Part shown: one piece after another, positions 10,839 through 20,602 of the stretch | Position numbering within the stretch: position 1 is the stretch's first letter | How the letters are laid out: the number at the start of each line of letters is the position of its first letter | Origin: Flaccisagitta enflata | Taxonomy: Eukaryota; Chaetognatha; Sagittoidea; Aphragmophora | Length of the DNA stretch: 64,000 bases | Assembly (NCBI GenBank): GCA_965153355.1 | Contig: OZ231126.1 | Span: forward strand, 71,610,001 to 71,674,000 | Direction: 5' to 3' | The notes under the pieces: generated by a model | Told to the model about the DNA's origin: nothing | Database searches by the model: none | The model's input: only the letters and a program-made list of their open reading frames with translations | Made by a program: the position numbers and the translations under genes

Positions 10839-11760
10839 GTTGTTGGTCTTGGCCATTGTTGTTGTTGTTGGTCTTGGCCATTGTTGTTGTTGTTGGTCTT
10901 GGTCATTGTTGGTCTTGGTCATTGTTGGTCTTGGTCATTGTTGTTGTTGTTGTTGGTCTTGGTCATTGTTGCTGGTCTTGGTCGTTGATGTTGGTCTTGG
11001 TCGTTGTTGTTGGTCTTGGTCGTTGTTGGTCTTGGTCGTTGTTGGTCTTGGTCTTGGTCGTTGTTGGTCTTGGTCTTGGTCGTTGTTGGTTGTTGTTGGT
11101 GGTTGTTGGTGGTTGTTGGTGGTTGTTGGTGGTTGTTGGTCGTTGTTGGTCATTGTTGTGGGTCGTTGTTGTGGGTCGTTGTTGTGGGTCGTTGTTGGTC
11201 ATTGTTGTGGTGGTTTGTCTTTGTTGTTGTGGTGGTTGGTCGTTGTAGTTGTGGTGGTTGGTCGTTGTTGTTATGGTTGGTCGTTGTTGTTGTTGTGGTA
11301 GTTGGTCGTTGTTGTTGTGGTGGTGGTTGGTCGTTGTCGTTGTGGTGGTTGGTCGTTGCTGTTGTGGTTGGTCGTGGTCGTTGTTGTTGTTGTTCATCCC
11401 TATCATTGTTGTTCTTCGTCCCTCTTGTTTTTATTGTCGTTTTTCGTCACTTTTGATACTGTTTTTGTCACTTTTGATACTGTTTTTTGTCACTTTTGTT
11501 GTTGTTGTTTTCGGTACTTTTGATACTGTTATTTGTCACTTTTATTTTTGTTAGTTTTGTTGATGTTGTTGTTTTTCGTTGTATTTCGTTATGGTTGTTT
11601 ATTGTCATTGTCGTTGTTTTCCCTCACTTTTTTCATCACTGTTGTTGCTGTTGTCATTATTGGTTACTTTTGTTTTTTATCGTCAATTGTTGTTTCTCGC
11701 GATCTCGTCACCTATGTTGTTGTTTTTCGTTGTTACCGACATTACTCTTCTGGTTTTCAT
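10839..11760. repeat. GTTGTTGGTCTTGG-type minisatellite block
   Basis: From 10839 to about 11400 the sequence is built from GTTGTTG, GTCTTGGTC and GTTGTGGTG modules with many shifts. It degrades to GTCACTTTTGATACTGTTTTT repeats and other T/G-rich repeats up to about 11760. ORFs on both strands (poly Val/Leu/Cys one way, Gln/Pro/Thr/Asn the other) are repeat translations. It lies just beyond the last visible CH exon, where the second half of that domain should be. Confidence 0.9.
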
Positions 11761-11783
11761 CACCTGTAAATTAAGACAATCAC

Positions 11784-13646
11784 CTGAGGCAGGGCGAGTC
11801 CTTTGCTGCGTAGAAACTCGACCGAGCTGACGAGGTTGTTAAGCTTCTGCGTCTTCATCAGATGGCGGCTGTCGATGATTCCGGGAATGGATTCGCCGGC
11901 CAGAATCTCGATCAGAGTCGGAAGAGTGGATCCATCTGAGAGCGACTTGGAAACCTCCGTTACCTGTTCATCGAAAAAGGGCAGAACGGGGTGATGGAAA
12001 ATAAAGCAATTTAATGAGGCTGATAGTCGCTTGTGGGTGGGCGGGGCCAAAATGCGGGTGGGCAGGGGCAGTATTTGGCACCATCCGTTCAAACTACCGC
12101 CAGGTGGTTTTCAGTATAACTCTGGATTTTTCCGCTTGTTTGCACTCAATATGGACCTCCTGAACAAGAATCCAGCTTCAAAAAAATCTTTTTTGTGGCG
12201 CCTTTTAAAAAAAATCCAATATTGATTGTTTTTTCTCTTATTTTGAAATCAGAATTTTTAGGGTGGTTAAAAGATATTTTTAGATAGCTTATCTGAATTC
12301 CTGATGAAATTTCCTTTTATTTAATAGGTCGCACTATATATTTTTAAAAAGAAATAAAATTTTTGATTTTCAAGCCACCGTTACAAAAGTAACAGTGGCC
12401 TAAAAAATAATTTGATCTCTTTGAAAATGTATAGTATATTTATCAAGCGAAAAATTTCATCAAAATAAAACTATACTATCTAAAGAAAGGTTTTCTAGCA
12501 GCCACTAGAGTCTAGTGCATTACAGGATAGAAAAATTGTAATTTTGGATTTTTTCAACCTAAGCATTTCTTTAGCTGGATCTTAGTCGGAAGTCATCGAG
12601 TAAAACGAAAGCGGAAGAATTCAGTAATGCTAACTAGTCATCAGGATCGCACATGGTCAGCGGTACCCGATGCCCTGCTGGGGTGATCCAGTGAAGGTGG
12701 GCGAGGGCAGGGCAGCATAAGGCCGATGTCCTGTAGAACACAGGGGGAATTTCAAGACGTCCTGAGGGCATGTTCCGAACCTTAAATGACTGATTTAGAC
12801 CGCTGAAGGCATATTTGAAAGGCTGGAGGGCAGAATCAGGAAGCTTGGAGAGCAGGTTGAGGTTTGGAGGGCAAATTTAACCCATGGAGGGCTAGCCGAT
12901 TTTATGCTTGGAGGGCTAATTGAAGGTCTGGAAGGCAGATTTGAGGTCTGGAGGACAGATTTGAGGTGGGGGGGCTGATTTGAAGCCTGGAAAGCTGATT
13001 TGAGGCCTGGAGGGCTGAATTGAGGGCTGGGAGGGCAAATTTGAGGGCTGGGAGAGCGAATTTGAGGCCAACGGGGGGGGGGGGACGGACGGAAGGACGG
13101 ACGGACGGATGGAAGGACGGACGGACGGACGGACGGACGGACGGACGTATGGAAATTCCCCCCTGTGTTCTACAGGACATCGGCCCTTTGGGGCCGCTGC
13201 CCAAAAACCACCTGGCGGTAGTTTGAACGGATGGTGTTGGGTAGGCAGCTGGGCATGGGCCGTAACGCGGCCGTAACGCTCAAAAGTCAAGGTTTCGGCC
13301 GATTTCGCATCATTCAATTATTCGCGTGACGGACTTTCGGACGGACACTCCCACTTAAAAGTTTTGAGTCGCTTGGCAAGCGACTGCAAATAGCGAGTCC
13401 GTCATTCACACCAACGCAACCTGCTTAGGAATTCCTTGAGAGCGAAAAATGCCATTCATCCAGGAAATGAGGCCTTGAGGATGACCAGAGGACCGGTTCA
13501 TCGCCGCCTCGGTCATCAGCGCCGCCGTCGGAATACTCCGCGGCGCCGCATTTGGGTGCCGCTGACGACCGGGCGCGGAAAAGGGACGAGAATCGATGCT
13601 TGATGCGGCGTTGTTCTGTGTGGTGACATATCAGGGAGGGAGAGAG

Positions 13647-13721
<75 letters not shown>

Positions 13722-14664
13722 GGCTCGATTTTACGCGACCAACAAAAAACGTCATGGACGGATGGAGGGGGTAAGAGAGAGAAAGAGGTAGAGAGAGAGA
13801 GAGTCCAGAGAGAGGTGGATGAGAGTAAAGCGAGGGTAAGCAAGAGAGGAGTAAGTGAAGGAAAAGAAGAAAGAAAAGAAGAAGAAAAGAAAGAAAAGAA
13901 GAAAAGAGAAGAAAAAAGAAATAAAAGAAGAAAAGAAGAGAAGAAGAAGAAAAGAAAAGAAGAAAAGAAGAGAAGAGAGAAAGAAAGTAAAGAAATTTTT
14001 TTTGGAAAGAGAAATACAAGGACGTAACGAGACAGTTAAGAAGAAGAAAGAGAAAAAAAATATATTTACAGAAAAATATAAATTCACAGGCGTAGAAAAG
14101 TGCGCGACAATGTGAGAATCAGACGGATGATTCATATCCAAGCACCTGTGTATGGTCGTTTATGAGATCAAAAGGATTGAGCGACGAATTGGACCATTCT
14201 CCGCCGTAATGCACCGAATGGGGCGCATCTTTCGAGTACATCACCTAAAGATATCGAAAGAACATCATCGCTGCAATGAAATCAGGTTAACTCCCAATTT
14301 TAGGGTTGGTAGCACACATGACAAAGCCATATAATCTTTAGAAGGGGAATCTTGAATCTACCTTTGATATTCCATTGGATGCGCCATTTGCGGCTCCACG
14401 GAAGAAGGTCTGCACTTTACGCGTGACAGATTGATTGTAATTATTATTGTTGTTGTTGCGGATGTCCGCCTCGTCGGTCCATGAAGAATGACGCGGAGGA
14501 GGCGGTTGATCCCGTTCGCGATCACGAGGCGTCTCGGCCGGAAGGCCTGCGTTTAAACAAACAAATACGGACGTTATATCGATAATAAGTCCAAACGAAG
14601 CAAACATCTTACTGATATAGCACAAACGCATCGAACTACCTGTGTTATTATTGTTAGGACGCAT
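11784..14664 (-). CDS. Calponin-homology (CH) domain protein, 5' part, five exons
   Basis: Exons in transcript order: 14664-14640, 14546-14362, 14244-14146, 13615-13421, 11963-11784. All have GT-AG borders and compatible phases (684 coding bases, 228 codons). Residues 1-165 are a Pro-, Asn- and Ser-rich leader without a known domain. From about residue 155 a CH domain starts: LISWMNGIFRSQGIPKQ, then VTEVSKSLSDGSTLPTLIEI and LAGESIPG, then a helix around KLNNLVSSVEFLRSKGL. The Trp near the start, the S-L-S-D-G turn and the L-(I/L)-E-I-L-x-G-E motif are classic CH features of actin- or microtubule-binding proteins. Visible exons stop at ...GLALPQ, so about a third of the domain and everything after it is missing. 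Spectrin-, dixin- or NAV-like CH proteins are all possible. Exons 1-2 are duplicated inverted at 2672-2974. Confidence 0.82.
12049..13255. mobile_element. Nested inverted-repeat element with 20-bp minisatellite and ACGG tract
   Basis: Outer ends: CCATCCGTTCAAACTACCGC plus CAGGTGG (12083-12110) is inverted at about 13205-13235. Inner ends: GGCCGATGTCCTGTAGAACA then CAGGGGGAATTTC (12721-12755) is inverted at 13151-13190, directly followed by GGGGCCGCTGCCC, as in the element at 5177. The interior 12780-13070 is a degenerate 20-bp unit (GGAGGGCTGATTTGAGGCCT-like), then a G run and (ACGG)n at 13083-13147. It lies in the intron between the CH exons at 13421 and 11963. No coding sequence. Confidence 0.8.
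12300..12480. repeat. Foldback MITE with AGGTCGCACTATA and CCACCGTTAC motifs
   Basis: Two arms pair around CAAGCCACCGTTAC / GTAACAGTGGC, with outer arms TTTATTTAATAGGTCGCAC and ATAGTATATTTATC. A closely related foldback lies at 45272-45447 (TTTCATTTGATAGGTCACAC ... GTGCGACCTATCAAATGAAA). The two copies define a small non-autonomous family. Confidence 0.7.
13649..14010. repeat. (GA)n and GAAAAGAAG purine tracts in a CH-gene intron
   Basis: 13649-13718 is (GA)n; 13780-13810 is a shorter GA run; 13855-14010 is GAAAAGAAGAAA-type polypurine. They sit between CH exons 14146 and 13615. Long Ser/Leu or Glu/Arg/Lys ORFs here are artefacts. Confidence 0.9.
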
Positions 14665-15867
14665 TGGGATCGAGTGTGTAGGGAAGATACTTCAAGATCA
14701 CGCTCCTTGAGACAAGTACGACGATATTACGATGCCATAACTGCATTTCCACTAACAAAGGCACTTTCTTCAGTCATCTTGAGTTGACTGTCGTTATCAC
14801 CGATTCAAATCATCCGTGGATTCTACGTCAATCGATATTTTTTTCGGTCACCTCCGCTTGCACAGCCCTCGTTTGTCGTTAATAGTCGGGCCTCTCAACT
14901 CTCAAGCTGCGGAGCGCGGACACGCTCGCAGGAGACGCAGCTGCCACACAACAGCAGCAACGAACAGGCAGCTGCATCTGCTTTTCTCTTTTTCATCGAA
15001 GCTCGAATATCGATGACCGAACTCTGCAGACCGCGTTTCGAAACAGATTGTCTGGAAGGCGAACAGAAGGGACCATTCCTGAGTTATTAGTACAATATGC
15101 AAGGCTAACAGCTCTGTCTGTCTGTCTGTGTCTATAAGTCACCGTCTCTTTCTGTCTATCAGTCGCTCTGTCTTTTTCCCTTATTTCCTTCTTTCGTTGC
15201 TTCTTTTGTTCCTCCTTTCCTTCCCTCCTTTCTTTCCTTCCTCCCTACCTTCTTAACAGGTCTCACAAAATTAGGCGGAAAAAGATGAAAGCCAGTTGAA
15301 AAGAGCTTTAAAAATGGAGATATAATTAATCAAAGCGATGTATATTACTAATTCAGGTTTACTTTATCAACATGATGCAAAAAATCCCCAAAAAAGTAAA
15401 TGGCTTTCCCCTAATGAAGGTAAATATGCTGATTAGTGAAAGGACACCAAATTCGAGATTGAAACGCTCTTCTTATTGTTGATGCTTGACCACCCCCTCC
15501 ATTCCTCAGTTGTCAACTTAAGTGGCTTTCTTTCTGCCTGACTGACTCTCCTGCATCCACCGACTACATTAACACCACAAAAGGCTTTTTTTCATTCTTT
15601 CTTCTTAAAATGACCAACGGTAAACGTCTTCCACTTTGCTACTTTCCACTTTCCCCGTTAAAATCAGCAATAATCGGACACCTCACTTTTGGTAAACACC
15701 CTCCATCACACTCTACGTGCTGGAAAGTCGCAATCATCGCTTTGCTACGTTAAAATAATAGATCTTAGCTATCTCCATGTCAAATTTCATCATGCTGAGG
15801 GCATTTTTAATATCAATATTGATCATTTTACTTTTCCTACTGATTATGTGAGACCTGTTACTATACT

Positions 15868-16391
15868 TTCCTTCATCTTTCTTTCTTTCTTTCCTTCATC
15901 TTTCTTTCTTTCTTTCCTTCATCTTTCTTTCTTTCTTTCCTTCATCTTTCTTTCTTTCTTTCATCTTTCTTTCTTTCTTTCCTTCATCTTTCTTTCTTTC
16001 CTTCATCTTTCTTTCTTTCCTTCATCTTTCTTTCTTTCCTTCATCTTTCTTTCTTTCCTTCATCTTTCTTTCTTTCCTTCATCTTTCTTTCTTTCCTTCA
16101 TCTTTCTTTCTTTCCTTCATCTTTCTTTCTTTCCTTCATCCTTCTTTCTTTCCTTCATCCTTCTTTCTTTCCTTCATCCTTCTTTCTTTCCTTCATCCTT
16201 CTTTCTTTCCTTCATCCTTCTTTCTTTCCTTCATCCTTCTTTCTTTCCTTCATCCTTCTTTCTTTCCTTCATCCTTCTTTCTTTCCTTCATCCTTCTTTC
16301 TTTCCTCCCTTCTTTCTTTCCTTTATCCTTCATCTTTCTTTCCTTCATCTTTCTTTCCTTCATCTTTCTTTCCTTCATCTTTCTTTCCTTC

Positions 16392-16427
<36 letters not shown>

Positions 16428-16490
16428 CTCTTTCTCTCTTTCTCTCTTTCTCTCTCTTTCTCTCTCTTTCTCTCTCACACTCACACTCAC
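15868..16490. repeat. CTTTC/CTTCATC microsatellite array
   Basis: Variable-length units of CTTTCTTTC with CTTCATC spacers, passing into CTCTTT and ending in (CA)n near 16485. It is the right-arm counterpart of the 22-bp array at 1049-1474, but longer and with different spacing. The 302-residue ORF across it is a repeat translation. Confidence 0.9.
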
Positions 16491-16729
16491 ACACATATGC
16501 AAATTTTGACAACGAATTGACTGACATCTTTGCTTACAATGATGTCCTTACTACCGCATACCAACGCAACCGGCGGGACCTACAAGTAACATATTAAGCA
16601 TGAGATAAAGATGAGATGATTCGAAGAGACAGGTATTTTAGGTGCGACAAAGCACCTCCGTAACTGTGTCCGTTGGTTGGTCAGTCGGTCGGTCAGTCGG
16701 TTGGTTGGTTGGTCGGGTAACGCATTCGT

Positions 16730-17500
16730 TCGACGATCCACACGTCGAACCTCATTGGCCTACTTGATGACTCAGGAAATAGCAATTGGGAAGATAAGAA
16801 ATTGAGCTGGGAAATTGAATGAGAGTTGAGATGTTCCTAGCTCCTTGCTGTACGGAGGACTACGGGGGTTAATAGAGTTCAGAAATGTATAAAAAGCGGA
16901 ATCTAATTCTATCCATTTGTCACAAGACCAATTTTAAGTTGGGGAATCAGCTCAGACCACTAAAAAGATTCTCAGGTCAAGATTTGGGGCGCTACCGCTA
17001 CCTATCTCAGGTCTAAAGGCTATATAAGGTCAAAATTTCAAAGCGGGAAATTTGAAAATCTGATTGCAGATTCAGAATCCTTGCAAAAAAGTATCAAAAG
17101 AAAGTGTCTTTCTTTTTTTGATATTCCATCTAGAACACAGTCAAAATTATTATCAACGTTAAGTAGGCAATTTTATTAAAAGGCGATTTCATGAATATGA
17201 CCTTTGAAGTTAAATTACCACGTGTTCTAGTTGGAATATCAAAAAAAGAAAAAAACTTTCTTTGAGTACTTTTTTGCAAGGATTCTGAATCTGCAATAAG
17301 ATTTTCAAATTTCCCAATTTGAAATTTTGACCATATATAGCCTTTTGTCGACGATCCACATGTCGCACCTTATTGACCTACTTGGCCTTGTTTAATTGAT
17401 GACACAGGAAATTGCAATTGGGAAGATAGGAAATTGAGCTGGGAAATTGAATGAGAGTTGAGATGTTCCTAGCTCCTTGCTGTACGGAGGACTACGGGGG
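16730..17500. repeat. Direct duplication flanking a foldback element
   Basis: About 140 bp (from GTTCGACGATCCACA through GTACGGAGGACTACGGGGG) occurs at 16730-16868 and again at about 17345-17500. Between them is a foldback with arms about 17020-17155 and 17210-17345; shared blocks include GGGAAATTTGAAAATCT, GCAGATTCAGAATCCTTGC and TTTTTTTGATATTCCA. The left arm at 596-745 has a single copy and no foldback, so the event followed the duplication or was lost from the left copy. Confidence 0.85.
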
Positions 17501-18075
17501 GTATCGAAATGGAAAGACATAAGACGTTTAAGATGCGCCACTGCGCCAGTAGAAGGCTCAAGTGGAGGCCATGAAAACTCATGATTAATGGCGAGGGTAA
17601 GTTAGGATTTCAAAACCATTCCAATTCGAAATTATGAAACTAATTACCAGACTCGAGGCCGAGGTTGCACGAATCCAACCCCAGTTCAAGGTGCATCATG
17701 GGCAGAAAAAAAAGACATTTCTCTAGACTTGATCTTGACAACGCGATTGTTGTCATCTGTCGCCAAGAAGTCGGAATGAGATCGATTCTTTTTTGGCTTT
17801 TATGATTTAGTGTCCCTTGGTAGGAATAAAGGTGGAAGGAAGGAAGGAAGGAAGGAAGGAAAGAAGGAAGAAAGGAAGGTAACACGAAAATCTGAACGAG
17901 GCAAAATCGGCTGAAATGGCGACTTTTGAGTATCACGACCCCTTCCCCACCCGCATTACTGACCCTGCCCATCCGCAGGCGACTGCTTATAGGCCGTGGA
18001 TCCGGCCTTGTTGAAAAATGGAATGGGAAATGGAAATCGAAATGTTAGAAGATGGGGAAATCGAAAATTAAAAAG

Positions 18076-19060
18076 ATTTAATAGTCTGTCTGTTGCTGAG
18101 ATAATGAATTTATCAAGTTCGTTATCGATGACTATCCTTCCCCCACCGAAATATCACAAACTGACAAACTATGGTAAGGGCGGAGTGACATGAGAAAGTG
18201 CGAGCCATATTCATAGCAAACTGAGTGACGGGATAAATAGCGATGGAACGACGAACCACATCTGATCTGTTTTAGCCAGCGCTCATTTTCCATGTCAGTC
18301 CTACTTGTCTTTCTACATTCTCCTCTGACGTCAAAAGGCGCTAGTTCGTAACTTTGCGTGTCTGGAAAACTGTTACAGCGATTCGATTTGGTAAACATCA
18401 ACGTCGTCGTCGTCGTCGTCGTCGTCGCCTTCTTTGCCATCATCAGCAAAGAAAAACATAAGAGATGACATAAATTGACAAATAAAAAAAATGAGACTTC
18501 CAGCTCATTGGATTAAGGAGTTACCGACAATCGTAGAGACGAAAAGAATACTGGGCCGTCAATGTTTTCTAAAGCTTTTTAAAAGAGTAATAATGCAGTG
18601 ATTCATGATATGGATGAACTATAAGTGCAGCAACATCAACAAGTTTTTATTCGCGAACACGCGACTCTACACCTTTCCATGTCGGTCGGTAGGTCGGTAT
18701 GACCGTCCGTCCATCCGCCACATTTATGAATTCTGAGCGGTTTTCGCATTATTGCTCCTGCCCAACCGTCCACGACTAGAATATACACGCAGCTTTGTTA
18801 GTCCGTCAGTACGTCCGTCATACTTATTTTTTTGGGGGGAGAGGGGGGCTACCGTCTCTGGCCTCACTGCTCCTGCCCAAATAACAAAGTGACCTCAAAT
18901 ACGGCCCCTGCCCATCCGCACGCGACTGGTTTATCTAAAATTCTTCTTCATCAAAAGGGAAAATATTTACGCCCTGAAGAGCATGGAAACCATCTCTAAA
19001 GGATGAGCGCGGACGGTTTATAAACAAAAACAACGACGGCTGTTTAAAATCAAACCAAAG
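18076..19060. repeat. Intergenic region with two dispersed GTCC/CGGT elements
   Basis: 18404-18430 is (GTC)n. 18660-18925 holds two modules of the dispersed family: CGCGACTCTACACC, a GTCGGTCGGTAGGTCGG tract, TCTGGCCTCACTGCTCCTGCC and CCCTGCCCATCCGCACGCGA. Related copies are at 39738-39900 and 45135-45265. No gene is recognised; the last 100 bases should hold the 5' leader of the gene that starts at 19061. Confidence 0.65.
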
Positions 19061-20523
19061 ATGGCGTTGCTGAAGGCGATCTTGGAAAAAGCGAGAGAAG
19101 AAGAGGAAGCGAGACTCAACTTCGAACCGGAAGAGGAGAGCGAAGAGAAAAAATTGGGTCTCATTCCTATTCCTTCAGGACCAATCACTAAGAAAAAAGG
19201 TAGTGGTGAGAAACAGACGGTCTGACTGACATACAGACAGACAGACAGTATACAGAATTACAGATAGAAAGACGCACTTTGGGAGAAGTTGGCGAAGCTT
19301 TTCAAACTTGAGCCGCATCACCGCCGGAATGTGAATGAATGAATGAATGAATGAATGAATGAATGAATGAATGAATGAATCCAGTGATCCGTTTCAATAT
19401 TTTGTCGCCAAATCCTGCGCAGGTGATTTGGATTTGAAGTGTATCGATGGAAAAGTGGTTACTAACGAAGTCGTCCTACGCAACATCAGTCAAACAAAAG
19501 ATTCCACAACAACAACAACAACAACAGGAAAGCCTCCGCGTTCTAGTTCCGCGACGCCGACTCAAACGTCCTCGTCATCGTCAACTTCATCGCCGTCAAA
19601 ATCCGCGTCAGCCGCGAGACCGTCTTCCGGTCTCGGCAATTTCCGATCGGTTCAACCCCCAAACATTCGCGTTAGGGCGCCGCATCGCGAAGGTACAAAA
19701 ATGGGAAAATAGACCACTAACCACTGACCCACAACCGGGTTGTATTAATTATCAAGTCGTTTTTGAATCTTAATTCTCAAAGGCCTGAAATTACATTTCA
19801 ATCGCGTGCACGCTATTTTATAACTAGCTTTATATTATAAGTCGATTCGTCGGTCGGTCCGTTACGCTTTGGTTTTTTCGAGCTTTCCAGGTCTTAAGGG
19901 GGTAGATATCGTATGCGATCACGCATCTCTTCAAGTCTTGCGTCTCTCAGTAATAGTTAATTTGTAATATTAAACAGCGTACTTTTTTTTCTTTTTTCCT
20001 TAAATGATGTGGGGTATGTAAAGGTAAATGTCAGCACTTACTGATCAACTTTGCACTTTCAATGTACAAATATTGCAATAATCCTGGTCAGCAGCCAGTC
20101 ACACTTAACTGTTTTTTATGACTTCCCACGCAACCGCATTATTTTGATCGTTTTGATAATCATGTGTTTAACAAAAATACAAATTCAAGAAAATCACTAG
20201 TCATGGCCATTGCCATAAGCGGGAGATGCAGATAATATGATAGACCGACCCCAAGTCTTGCGCAGGGTTTGTAATTGAGGTAGCTATAACAATCAAGACG
20301 CTTGCTCACTGCTCAGACGATATCGGTTTAGAAGACGAGAGCGAGAACGTCTACGAAGAGGACTTCGATGTGGAGGAAGAAAGAACGGAAATCTCAGTCT
20401 CGCGCTATGACATCCCAGACGTTTTTACTCAAAAAGGATCCCAGGGTATAAGAGGTTTTTTCCGTCTGTCCGTCGGTCTGTCCGTCGGTCCGTCTGTCGG
20501 TCCATGACGCTCGAGCGTCATTG

Positions 20524-20602
<79 letters not shown>

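Larger units (their letters stand above)
14338..18075 (-). repeat. Right arm of large inverted duplication
   Basis: Inverted copy of 1-3012. It carries CH exons 1 and 2 and their upstream region. It is longer than the left arm because of an internal 616-bp duplication with a foldback (16730-17373) and a longer CTTT/CTTCATC array. It continues into unique CH-gene sequence (exons 3-5) with no insertion at the point where the left arm is interrupted. Confidence 0.93.

Noticed and set aside
10840-11456. Val/Leu/Cys-rich and Gln/Pro/Thr-rich ORFs on both strands
   Set aside because: GTTGTTGGTCTTGG minisatellite translations, overlapping each other in several frames.
15689-16597. 302-residue ORF in the right arm
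   Set aside because: Mostly CTTTC/CTTCATC array. The short non-repeat start (from 15689) also exists in the left arm (1410-1640, minus), but there it ends at the array; no domain.
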